DNA of 64,000 bases from Microcaldota archaeon (GTDB lineage Archaea; Micrarchaeota; Micrarchaeia; Micrarchaeales; CABMGC01), in assembly GCA_021850805.1 (NCBI GenBank), contig JAJZKO010000004.1:1-64000 (forward strand), read 5' to 3'. A model generated the notes under the pieces. The model did no database searches. It was not told where the DNA came from and saw only the letters and a list, made by a program, of their open reading frames with translations. Of the stretch, positions 36,900-45,719 are shown piece after piece. Numbering within the stretch: the first letter of the stretch is position 1; each line of letters begins with the position of its first letter. The translations under genes and the position numbers were made by a program.

Positions 36900-38687
36900 A
36901 TGGTTAATTCCTACGAAAGGGATTATGCATTTCTGTCTAATGGCTTTACCTCAATCATAGAGCTGAATGGCTCTGTGGAATGGTTCCCATGCCCGAGGTT
37001 CGATTCGCCCTCCATATTCTCAAGCCTGCTTGATGATTCAAAGGGCGGGCATTTCTCCATAAGGCCCGAGAACGCCGAATATTCAATAAAATCCAATTAT
37101 CTGGATAACAGCCTTGTTCTCCAAAACGAATTTTCCACCGAGAAAGGAAAAATAAACATTACAGATTTTATGCCTCTGGGGGTAATAGGAATATCCCGCA
37201 TATACGAATCTTCGATTCCATTCATAGCGGAGATAAAGCCAGCATTCGAATACGGCCTCATAGCCCCATCAATAGAGGAGGTTGAAGGCGGTATGGTCTT
37301 CAAGAATACCAAGTCAAAGGAGGGCTTCGAGATAAGCATAAAGGGAGATTACGAGATACTTGACGAAGGAGTCGTACGCATAAAGCCAGGAAAGGGCTAT
37401 CTCTTTGGCCTTTACTCAAGAGACATGAAGTATGGCCTTTTCGGCACCGGAAGCTCTGTGTACAACGATCCTTATGAATCCCTTGCATTCTCACTAAGGT
37501 ATTGGAGCGAGCAGATACCGAAAAGCAAGAGGATAGAAGAACTGCAGGAAACAAAGTTGAAGGCTGTGTATTACAGGTCCTTGTCGGTAATCCTGGGTCT
37601 CATATACCTGCCATCAGGTGCTGCAGTGGCAGCAGCTACTGCATCATTCCCTGAAATATTCGGAAAGTCACGGAACTGGGATTACAGGTACACCTGGGTC
37701 AGAGACGCATCATTTGCTGCGGAGGCCCTTACAAAAGCAGGCAACCTCTCCAAGGCAAAGCGCATAATAAGCTTCCTGATAAGCGTCATAGATCCCGGGT
37801 CGTCCAAGAGTTTTGACCATCCACTGTATTCCATAGACGGAACGTATCCACAGGCAGAGGAAGTTCTTAATTGGCTTAAGGGGCACAAGAAATCGAAACC
37901 AGTAAGGATAGGCAACGAAGCGTATACACAGGTGCAGAAGGACATAGAGGGCGAATTTGCCAGCGCCTTTTACACATACATACAGAACTCCGGAGATATA
38001 ACTTATCTCAACGAGAACTGGTGGGCAATAGAGTCAATAGCTAAATATACAAAAAATTCCTGGAAATCAAAGTCGGTAAGCCTTTGGGAAGAGAGGGCGC
38101 ACGGAGAGAGCTATGTACACACCAAGGTAATGGAATGGACGGCGCTCGACAGGGCTTACAAGCTTGCCCTTATAGCAGGGGAAACGGATTCCGCAGAAGA
38201 TTGGAAAGCAGCAAGCAAAGAGATAAGGGATGAAGTACTTACACAAGGAATATCAGAAAAACAAAAATGTTTCGTAAACTATTACGGATCAGAAGAGGTT
38301 GACGCGGCGCTCCTGACACTGCCAATCTACGATTTTGTAAAAGCTGACGACCCGATATTCCTGGCGACCTTGAAGAAGATAGAAAAGGATCTCTCAATAG
38401 GCGATGGAATGTATATACGTTACCGGAACGACTTCATAGGGGAAGTGGCACATCCGTTCACGCTCATAAATACATGGATGTCAAGAGTATACACTAGGCT
38501 TGGGGAAAACCACAAGGCTATAGAAGTCCTATCACGCCTTGCAGAGCACTCAATGAGCCTTAACCTATTTTCCGAGCACGTTGAGCAATCGACTAGAGAG
38601 CCAAGGGGAAACTTCCCGCAACTTTTCCCCCACGCCGGATTCGTAGATGCACTTACCGAATATAAGGAGAAGTTCCACAGCCCATAG
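36900..38687 (+). CDS. Glycoside hydrolase family 15 (glucoamylase/trehalase-like)
   Basis: RDYAFLSNGFTSIIELNGSVEWFPCPRFDSPSIF; RNWDYRYTWVRDASFAAEAL; FSEHVEQSTREPRGNFPQLFPHAGFVDAL. Confidence 0.9.
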   Translation: MVNSYERDYAFLSNGFTSIIELNGSVEWFPCPRFDSPSIFSSLLDDSKGGHFSIRPENAEYSIKSNYLDNSLVLQNEFSTEKGKINITDFMPLGVIGISRIYESSIPFIAEIKPAFEYGLIAPSIEEVEGGMVFKNTKSKEGFEISIKGDYEILDEGVVRIKPGKGYLFGLYSRDMKYGLFGTGSSVYNDPYESLAFSLRYWSEQIPKSKRIEELQETKLKAVYYRSLSVILGLIYLPSGAAVAAATASFPEIFGKSRNWDYRYTWVRDASFAAEALTKAGNLSKAKRIISFLISVIDPGSSKSFDHPLYSIDGTYPQAEEVLNWLKGHKKSKPVRIGNEAYTQVQKDIEGEFASAFYTYIQNSGDITYLNENWWAIESIAKYTKNSWKSKSVSLWEERAHGESYVHTKVMEWTALDRAYKLALIAGETDSAEDWKAASKEIRDEVLTQGISEKQKCFVNYYGSEEVDAALLTLPIYDFVKADDPIFLATLKKIEKDLSIGDGMYIRYRNDFIGEVAHPFTLINTWMSRVYTRLGENHKAIEVLSRLAEHSMSLNLFSEHVEQSTREPRGNFPQLFPHAGFVDALTEYKEKFHSP

Positions 38688-38701
38688 GCAAGTAGATCAG
38701 C

Positions 38702-40120
38702 CTACCCCTTAACTACCCCTATGGGAACGTTTCTCGAGACCAGCGAGGCAAGTCCTGCTCCAGAAACTACCCCTACAACATCATCTATATCTTTGTAGAC
38801 CCACTCTGCCTCTTCACTTACCAACTTCCTGCTCTTGATCCTCAGTTCTATACCTTTCTGCTCCATCGATTCGAAAGTCCTGCTCTGCGGTATCTCGCGC
38901 AAGGCCCTGTGCCTTGACATTACCCTTCCTGCTCCATGGCACGCAGATCCGAAAGTTTCATCCAGTGCACCTTCCGCACCGCATAGTATGTAACTGGCGG
39001 TACCCATGCTGCCTGGTATAAGAACAGGTTGCCCGAAAGAGATATAGGATTTAGGGACGTCTTTTGAACCTTTAGGAAGCGAGCGTGTCGCGCCCTTCCT
39101 GTGTACATACAATTTCTTCCTGGAACCTCCTACCTTGTGCTCTTCAAGTTTCACTATGTTGTGTGCAACATCGTATAACACCTGCATGCCCATCTCATCT
39201 GCACTCTTCCCAAAAACCTTCTCAAATGATCTCCTAACCGAGTCTGTAATCAGCTGCCTGTTAGAGAATGCAAAATTGACTGCGCACTTCATTGCCTTGA
39301 TGTAACTCTCTGCTTCCTTGCTTCCTACATAGGCATAGCTTAACTCGGGGTCTTCAAGGGCAATCCCCTTCCTACTGCGGTATTCTGCGAGTTCCATAAG
39401 GTAATCTGTACATATCTGATGCCCAAACCCACGTGAGCCTGTATGTACCATAACAACCACCTGATCCCTGAAAAGGCCGAAGGCCTCTGCTGTGCGTTCA
39501 TCAAATAGCTGCTCAACTTTCTGCAGCTCAAGGAAATGGTTGCCTGCCCCTAGCGTACCAATCTGGTTAAGCCCCCTCTTTTTTGCAAAGCTGCTAACCG
39601 CGCCAAAATCTGCACCCTCCATAAATCCCCCTTCTTCTATGAATTTCGGATCGGAATCAAACCCGTATCCCTTCTCTATGAGGTAACCTATCCCTTCCTC
39701 GCTGACTCTCTTTAGATCGGCTTCCCCAAATCCTATATTATTCTTGCTGCCAACACCGCTTGGAACATTGGTGAACAACGAATCAAGAAGGCGGCCAATA
39801 GACCCTTTTATTTCAGAGTGCCTGAATGAGGTAAGTATCACCCGTACTCCGCAGTTTATATCATACCCAACCGCACCAGGCGATATTATCCCATCATCAG
39901 CATCGAATGCCGCGACGCCTCCGACAGGGAACCCGTAACCTTCATGGCCATCCGGCATGACAATTACATCCTCAACAAGGCCGGGCAGGTGTGACGCATT
40001 CAATGCCTGCTTGAGCGTCTCGTCCCCTTTCATTATATCCATCATGCGACTATTCGAATACACCTTAACCCGCGAAGAATCTATCCTAAACCTGAATTCA
40101 TCAAGCTTCTTTACAATCAT
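38702..40120 (-). CDS. rtcB: RNA-splicing ligase RtcB
   Basis: VIVMPDGHEGYGFPVGGVAAFDADDGIISPGAVGYDINCGVR; LGAGNHFLELQ; GSMGTASYILCG; CHGAGR. Confidence 0.95.
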   Translation of the reverse strand: MIVKKLDEFRFRIDSSRVKVYSNSRMMDIMKGDETLKQALNASHLPGLVEDVIVMPDGHEGYGFPVGGVAAFDADDGIISPGAVGYDINCGVRVILTSFRHSEIKGSIGRLLDSLFTNVPSGVGSKNNIGFGEADLKRVSEEGIGYLIEKGYGFDSDPKFIEEGGFMEGADFGAVSSFAKKRGLNQIGTLGAGNHFLELQKVEQLFDERTAEAFGLFRDQVVVMVHTGSRGFGHQICTDYLMELAEYRSRKGIALEDPELSYAYVGSKEAESYIKAMKCAVNFAFSNRQLITDSVRRSFEKVFGKSADEMGMQVLYDVAHNIVKLEEHKVGGSRKKLYVHRKGATRSLPKGSKDVPKSYISFGQPVLIPGSMGTASYILCGAEGALDETFGSACHGAGRVMSRHRALREIPQSRTFESMEQKGIELRIKSRKLVSEEAEWVYKDIDDVVGVVSGAGLASLVSRNVPIGVVKG

Positions 40121-40353
40121 AATCCCGCCAAATTACACATAAGAATAACAATAATTCAAACAGCCAAATAATCACTATACATCCTTCAATATCTATATAA
40201 CATTGCATTTACAATCTGCCTGCATCTAATGCAGTGAATTTTATTTTCGGACCACTTCTACCATAGACAATACCGATTAGGGTAAGTATTAAATATGAGA
40301 AATGCCTACATAAATTAAGCTTTTAAACATTGTATATTAAGTACTATGTTTAT

Positions 40354-40450
40354 GCAGGGATGGCGGAGCCAGGTCAAACGCGGCAGACTCAAGATCTGTT
40401 GACTTAGGTCTGCGGGAGTTCAATAACAAGAACAAATCTCCCTCCCTGCA
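40354..40450 (+). tRNA. tRNA-Leu(CAA) with predicted 12-nt intron in the T-loop (40424-40435)
   Basis: Acceptor GCAGGGA/TCCCTGC; anticodon loop CTCAAGA; variable arm GAC-TTAG-GTC; T-stem GGGAG/CTCCC enclosing 19 nt TTCAATAACAAGAACAAAT. Confidence 0.88.
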
Positions 40451-40473
40451 TTGCGTAGTTATGTGGTGATTAG

Positions 40474-41217
40474 TTGGTAACGAAAAAGAATCCAGAAACG
40501 AGAAAAAAGCCCCAGAAATTTGCGAAGAAGGTTGCAAAGAAAAGCATCTCCAAACACACAAAACCAAAGCCCAAACAGAAGTTGAAGGATTCGGTAATGC
40601 TTGACATACCTCTTTATCCGCAGACCGAGGAATTTACCAGCTCTGCGGCTTCGGCAATGATGGTAATAAAGTATCTGAATCCTGCATATAAGCTCAGAAA
40701 AGAAGAAGAATTTGTGATATGGCAGGAAGCAGTCAACGGCAGCGTATGGCACGGATCCAAATACGGTCTTGCATATGCGCTAGGCAAGAGGATAGGCGGC
40801 GTTGGGATAGTCAGTAACACGAAAGACGAAGGCTATGAAAGGAAGCTTGCAGTATACGAGAACATAAATCTTGATACACTCACAGCATCATTCAATGAGA
40901 TAAGGCAGAAATCCCAGACGCTAAATATCTCGGAAGAGCAGTCAGAGGTAACCACGTCAACAATAAAGAAAGCCCTCTCCAGCAACCAGATACCGATAGT
41001 CCTTATTGATGTCAAAGCAATAAATTCCATACCCGAACCATCCCCACACTGGGTGGTGGTGAAGGGCTACGATAAGGACGCATTCTACATAAACGACCCT
41101 TACTCAAACAGCACAATAAGCATAGACACCGAGGTATTCAAGGCAGCCCTCGGGTTCGACAACGATAAGCATATGGTATATGTAGATTCAAGGGCAGCCA
41201 AAAGAAAGAAAGGCTGA
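40474..41217 (+). CDS. Peptidase C39-like protein, probably lacking the catalytic Cys
   Basis: MLDIPLYPQTEEFTSSAASAMMVIKYLNP ... PHWVVVKGYDKDAFYINDPY; Lys-rich N-terminal tail. Confidence 0.62.
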   Translation: MVTKKNPETRKKPQKFAKKVAKKSISKHTKPKPKQKLKDSVMLDIPLYPQTEEFTSSAASAMMVIKYLNPAYKLRKEEEFVIWQEAVNGSVWHGSKYGLAYALGKRIGGVGIVSNTKDEGYERKLAVYENINLDTLTASFNEIRQKSQTLNISEEQSEVTTSTIKKALSSNQIPIVLIDVKAINSIPEPSPHWVVVKGYDKDAFYINDPYSNSTISIDTEVFKAALGFDNDKHMVYVDSRAAKRKKG

Positions 41218-41235
41218 CACCAATCAGATAAATAG

Positions 41236-41979
41236 CTATTCTTCTATGTACGGTGCAAGGAAATAGGTTATCTGCGCATCTCCTATGGGATAGCTGACTT
41301 TTAATGGCTCATTAGTCTTAAGCGATATATTAATGGGCACTCCTGCAGGGCATGATTTTACCATATTCTCAAGGAACTCCAAGTTAAATACCGAATCTGC
41401 GTTCTTTGTAGCTGACACCTTCTTCGTCACTGCACCATCCGCCTGATGCTGTTCCTCAAGCTCTCCTGAATCTCCTCTTGCACTTATTCCAAAATGATCT
41501 TTTGAAGCCCTCAATGAGATGTAAGAAGATATCAGACTTGCATCCTTTATTATCTCCCTAAGCGCATCCCCTCCAATCTCTATATTCGCATCGAATTCTA
41601 TCGATGGCTCCTTCTCTGCGCCCTTTCTGGCTTCCACCATCTGCATAACATATCTCCTGCTCCCGTTCTGGCTTATAAACTCAAAGACGACCTTATTCCC
41701 GCTGTCCTTCATGACAAGGGATTCGTTGTCCCTGGCCCTTGAGAGTATCTTGCTCAGGTTCTCCAGATTAAGGCCTATATTCGCATCCTTGTCTATCTTA
41801 AACTTGGTGAATGCCTTATTAGGTATGAAAAAAGATACCATGCTTATGCTTGAAGGATCCATGGCCTTAAGCCCGATGCCCTCCTTGCTTATGTTAAAAA
41901 TACCCTCATCAACAAGGCTTACTATGGACGAAACACAGTCTCTCCAATATCTTGCGTTGCTGAGTTCTAGTTCAAACAT
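41236..41979 (-). CDS. pcn: DNA polymerase sliding clamp (PCNA)
   Basis: LVDEGIFNISKEGIGLKAMDPSSISMVSFFIP; YPIGDAQITYFLAPYIEE. Confidence 0.94.
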   Translation of the reverse strand: MFELELSNARYWRDCVSSIVSLVDEGIFNISKEGIGLKAMDPSSISMVSFFIPNKAFTKFKIDKDANIGLNLENLSKILSRARDNESLVMKDSGNKVVFEFISQNGSRRYVMQMVEARKGAEKEPSIEFDANIEIGGDALREIIKDASLISSYISLRASKDHFGISARGDSGELEEQHQADGAVTKKVSATKNADSVFNLEFLENMVKSCPAGVPINISLKTNEPLKVSYPIGDAQITYFLAPYIEE

Positions 41980-42090
41980 AAAACCACATTATTATTGAAC
42001 ACGATAATAATAAATAACCTACTTATCGATAATAAATCAGTAGAACCGGCTCCTCCAGGACCAAATCTGAAACCGAGTAATGGCCATAGT

Positions 42091-42897
42091 ATGATATGCA
42101 TCATAGGATCTACTTACGATAAAGTCTCATCAGGAATAATGCAGCACATATTCGAATCAATATCTATCAAGAATCCCGAAGTCGGGAAGCAATATACCTC
42201 CGGCAGCCTCATGATATACATGCATGACGGCCCTCTTACCGAATTCAGCCTTGAGATCCCGGAAGCTGATGTATTGTGCTTTGTAAGCAAGCATTCTAGC
42301 GCTGCACAGAAGGGTGCAATAACAACACATGCTACAGGAAACTGGGGCAGCGATGCCTTACTAGGCGGGAAGCCAAGGTCCCTGTCAATGTCTGCGCCGC
42401 TTGAGATGCTCGCCTTCCTCTTGACTTCGTCCAGGGCGCAGCGAGGCTCTAGCGAAATAGATGTAACGTATGAGGCTACCCACCACGGCCCTCTTCTGTC
42501 AAAAAGTGCACTCTTTGTAGAGCTTGGCGGGAACAATGATGTTGCCTCTTCAGACCATCTGCACATACAGATGGCAGAGGCAATACTGGAGTCGATGGAC
42601 GAGGCGCGAAGCCAGGAATACAAAAAAGTGGTAATAGGGATAAGCGGCACGCATTACCCTTCCAAATTCTCAAAGCTGGCTGTAGAAAAGAACTACGCCT
42701 TCTCACATATCCTTCCAAAACACCATGCATTTGACGAGATTGGAGGGGAAAATCTCTCACTTCTCCGTCAGGCAGCCGAAAAGACCCCCATAAAGGTTGA
42801 TTCTGCAGTTATCGAGTGGAAGAGCTTCAACTCGGTTTCCAGGGAAAAAATAATAAAAGCACTTGGAGAAATTGGATTAGATTACGAAAGAGTCTAG
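42091..42897 (+). CDS. dtdA: D-aminoacyl-tRNA deacylase, archaeal DTD2/GEK1 type
   Basis: THATGNWGSDALLGGKPRSLSMSAPLEMLAFLL; YEATHHGPLLSKSALFVELGG; ATG at 42091 preferred over the track start. Confidence 0.9.
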   Translation: MICIIGSTYDKVSSGIMQHIFESISIKNPEVGKQYTSGSLMIYMHDGPLTEFSLEIPEADVLCFVSKHSSAAQKGAITTHATGNWGSDALLGGKPRSLSMSAPLEMLAFLLTSSRAQRGSSEIDVTYEATHHGPLLSKSALFVELGGNNDVASSDHLHIQMAEAILESMDEARSQEYKKVVIGISGTHYPSKFSKLAVEKNYAFSHILPKHHAFDEIGGENLSLLRQAAEKTPIKVDSAVIEWKSFNSVSREKIIKALGEIGLDYERV

Positions 42898-42906
42898 GCG
42901 CACGAA

Positions 42907-43425
42907 ATGAAGGCATTGGTATTTGTAACCCAAAAGGATTTCAAGGACGAGTCTCTCTCTGCTATAAGAAGATCATTACAGAAATGGGATGTGGAAGTTG
43001 TGGTCTCATGTACTAAAAAAGGCGAGGTTTACGGATACCACGGCGCCTCATACCATGTTGATACCACTCTTCTCGAGGTTAGTGCATCCGATTATGCATG
43101 CATAATACTAATAGATGGTCCTGGAATAAGTGCGCTCTCAGGGGAGATGCGCCAGGTAAGTGAGACAGTGAGGAATTTCTACGGCGCAGGAAAAGTCGTA
43201 TGCGCGATAAACAATGCAATAAAGATACTCGCAAAATCCAATATAATAAAAGGGAAGGAGATATCCGAGCCAAAAGACAGCGAGACAGCCTCAATTGTAG
43301 GCCTATATGGCGGGGTGCTTACAAAAAACAAGGTAGAAAGCGACGGTGGAATAATCACTGCAGGAAATCCTGATGAGGCATCAGAGCTTGCCGATGTCAT
43401 GCTAAAAGCGGTAAAGGCAAAGTAG
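42907..43425 (+). CDS. DJ-1/PfpI-family protein
   Basis: MKALVFVTQKDFKDESL; ACIILIDGPGI; VVCAINNAIKILA nucleophile-elbow-like Cys. Confidence 0.72.
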   Translation: MKALVFVTQKDFKDESLSAIRRSLQKWDVEVVVSCTKKGEVYGYHGASYHVDTTLLEVSASDYACIILIDGPGISALSGEMRQVSETVRNFYGAGKVVCAINNAIKILAKSNIIKGKEISEPKDSETASIVGLYGGVLTKNKVESDGGIITAGNPDEASELADVMLKAVKAK

Positions 43426-43731
43426 TCAGCGAAATATATGCCTTTCAGCTCCGCAAGCGCATTTGTATACTATATAACCTTTGCTGCTGGACAGCCTCAC
43501 CGTGCATGTCTCTCCAGGGATGAGTACGTCGCCACATCCTTTGCATATGGAATCCTTAAGCCTCTTCGGCATCTTTACCTTATAGTGCCTGCTTATGGAC
43601 CTGGCTATCTCAACATATCTCTTCCTGAAAGCCTGTGAGCCGCAGGTTATCTCCCTTGATTTAGCCAATTCAATAAGCCCTTCAATCCTTTCTGCCGCAA
43701 TCTCCTTGACAAACTGGGATCCCTTCTTCAT
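43426..43731 (-). CDS. rnp4: Ribonuclease P protein component 4 (Rpp21/Rpr2)
   Basis: RKRYVEIARSISRHYKVKMPKRLKDSICKGCGDVLIPGETCTVRL...YKCACGAERHI. Confidence 0.88.
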   Translation of the reverse strand: MKKGSQFVKEIAAERIEGLIELAKSREITCGSQAFRKRYVEIARSISRHYKVKMPKRLKDSICKGCGDVLIPGETCTVRLSSSKGYIVYKCACGAERHIFR

Positions 43732-43734
43732 GTG

Positions 43735-44052
43735 TTAAACCTCAACAATTATCTCTCCGCTTGAGGCGTCCGCATAAGCCGCGTAGGATCCTATATCTGT
43801 AGCCCAGTGGGTATTATCATTCGCCTTGCCGGTCTTTATGTCAAAAGCTGCAGCGTGAAGAGGGCATATGACCTCGCAGCCATCAACATATCCTTCACTA
43901 AGCGATCCGCCCTCATGCGTACATTTGTCGTCAAGTGCGTATGGGGTGCCTTCCTTTAAAGTTATAAGAATCCTCTTGCCTCCAGCTTCAAAAGCCCTGA
44001 GCTCCCCATCTTTTAATTCAGATATCCTGATCCCGGTATTATACTTGGCCAT
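43735..44052 (-). CDS. Rieske [2Fe-2S] ferredoxin-like protein
   Basis: CTHEGGSLSEGYVDGCEVICPLHAAAFDIKTG (CxH...CxxH). Confidence 0.9.
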   Translation of the reverse strand: MAKYNTGIRISELKDGELRAFEAGGKRILITLKEGTPYALDDKCTHEGGSLSEGYVDGCEVICPLHAAAFDIKTGKANDNTHWATDIGSYAAYADASSGEIIVEV

Positions 44053-44064
44053 GGCAACATCTCA

Positions 44065-44152
44065 TGGGCCCGGAGAGATTTGAACTCTCGACCTACGGCT
44101 TTCTTAATTCCTATATAAGACCGTCGCTCTGACCAGGCTGAGCTACGAGCCC
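44065..44152 (-). tRNA. tRNA-Ile(TAT) with predicted 13-nt intron (44101-44113)
   Basis: Acceptor GGGCTCG/CGGGCCC, discriminator A; anticodon stem ACGGT/GCCGT; loop CTTATA[TAGGAATTAAGAA]A; T-arm GAGAG-TTCAAAT-CTCTC. Confidence 0.8.
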
Positions 44153-44218
44153 AAGTATTAAATATCACTTACGCAAGCAAAATATAAATACTGGCATAAA
44201 CTTTTAAAAGGCTTGCAT

Positions 44219-45514
44219 ATGGATCTCGGCGAAGGGTTAAGGAAAGCTTTGGCAAAACTGTCTGGCGCAACGATAATAGACGCGAAGACCATAAGGGAAT
44301 TCACAAAGGAGATGCAGAAGGCCCTAATTTCCTCTGATGTGGACCTGAATCTAGTCCTTAAGATAACCAATAAGATAGAAGAGGCGGCGCTGAAGCAGAA
44401 GATACCACAGGGCCTATCGCCAAAGAACTACATAACAAATATGGTGTATGAGGAGCTGGTAAGCCTAATGGGCGAGACATACGAACCCCAGATCAAGCCG
44501 AAAAGAATACTCCTTGCAGGAATCTACGGCTCTGGGAAGACAACGTCAGCAGCAAAGCTTGCCAAGTTCTATCAGGACAGGGGCCTTGGGACAGGGCTTA
44601 TCTGCTGCGATACATCCAGGCCTGCTGCTTACGAACAACTCAAAACGCTTGCCGAGCAGGCAAACGTAAGCTTCTATGGCGAAAAGGACGGAAAGGACAT
44701 AGCATCTATAGTAAAGAATGGGCTGGAAGCGCTCAAGCAAAAGAAAGTCATAATATGCGATTCCGGAGGGCGCAGCGCAATAGACCACAACCTTATAGAA
44801 GAACTGAATCTCATAAACAAGACCTTCAGGCCTGAAGAGAAAATACTGGTACTCAATGCGGACATAGGGCAGGTAGCAGGCAAGCAGGCCGAAGAATTCA
44901 ACAGGGCAATAGGGATAACAGGAGTGATAGTGACAAAGATGGACGGCTCGGGCCGCGGCGGTGGCGCACTAAGTGCAGTCAGCGCATCTCAATGCAAGAT
45001 AAATTTCATAACAACAGGAGAGAAGCTCAAGGACATAGAGCCATACGATTCAGGCAAATACATAGGCAGGCTCCTCGGGATACCAGACATAGAACTATTG
45101 ATAAAGACCGTCAATGAATCCCTTGCAGAATCAGGGATAGAGAAGGACAGCGTAGATATGGAAAAGCTTACATTCGATACATTCTACAAGCAGCTAAAGG
45201 CCATGTCAAAAATGGGTCCGATGAAAAGCGTAATGGGGATGATGGGCCTCGTAGATCTACCTAAGGATGCTGTAGAGACAGGAGAGAAGAAGCTGAAGAT
45301 CTACGAATCAATAATAAGCTCGATGACCAGAGAAGAGAAAAACGAGGAGGTTCAGCTGAGCCAGAGCAGGATAAAGAGGCTTGCCGCAGGCAGCGGAAGG
45401 ACGGAGAAGGACGTACGAAGCATGATAAGCGACTTCAACAGGATGAGGAAACTCATAAACACATTCAAGAACGACAGGAACCTGAAGCGGAACTTCAAGT
45501 ATGCGGCACAATAA
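44219..45514 (+). CDS. srp54: Signal recognition particle GTPase SRP54
   Basis: ILLAGIYGSGKTTSAAKLAKFYQ; CCDTSRPAAYEQL; VTKMDGSGRGGGALS; Met-rich M domain. Confidence 0.94.
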   Translation: MDLGEGLRKALAKLSGATIIDAKTIREFTKEMQKALISSDVDLNLVLKITNKIEEAALKQKIPQGLSPKNYITNMVYEELVSLMGETYEPQIKPKRILLAGIYGSGKTTSAAKLAKFYQDRGLGTGLICCDTSRPAAYEQLKTLAEQANVSFYGEKDGKDIASIVKNGLEALKQKKVIICDSGGRSAIDHNLIEELNLINKTFRPEEKILVLNADIGQVAGKQAEEFNRAIGITGVIVTKMDGSGRGGGALSAVSASQCKINFITTGEKLKDIEPYDSGKYIGRLLGIPDIELLIKTVNESLAESGIEKDSVDMEKLTFDTFYKQLKAMSKMGPMKSVMGMMGLVDLPKDAVETGEKKLKIYESIISSMTREEKNEEVQLSQSRIKRLAAGSGRTEKDVRSMISDFNRMRKLINTFKNDRNLKRNFKYAAQ

Positions 45515-45542
45515 TAAAAAAAATAAAAAATAAAAAAATAAA
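45511..45542 (-). terminator. Oligo-T tracts on the minus strand downstream of the micro-ORF
   Basis: Plus strand ATAATAAAAAAAATAAAAAATAAAAAAATA is T-rich on the minus strand. Confidence 0.45.
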
Positions 45543-45599
45543 TTATCTCTTTACTTTCTTGCTACTTTTCTTTTTCTTTGCTGCTTTCTTGCTTGCCAT
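45543..45599 (-). CDS. Candidate 18-aa Lys-rich microprotein MASKKAAKKKKSSKKVKR
   Basis: Complete ATG-TAA micro-ORF with TATA-like sequence 45625-45640 upstream and oligo-T downstream. Confidence 0.4.
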   Translation of the reverse strand: MASKKAAKKKKSSKKVKR

Positions 45600-45719
45600 C
45601 TTATTCACTGTTTAAATCCTTAACTTTAAAAATATTTAAACAAATATAAATTATCCATAAATAGCCATATAACTACTTATATCAAAATAAAAAAGTTATA
45701 TTGCAGTAAAAGTGATACT

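Noticed and set aside
40220-40234. CTGCAT-CTA-ATGCAG inverted repeat between rtcB and tRNA-Leu
   Set aside because: A 6-bp stem in AT-rich intergenic DNA is expected by chance; no further support.
44065-44152. Reading the minus-strand tRNA as tRNA-Lys
   Set aside because: The body resembles archaeal Lys tRNAs, but a TTT or CTT anticodon needs an irregular splice, and the discriminator A favours Ile. It is kept as the main alternative, not the call.
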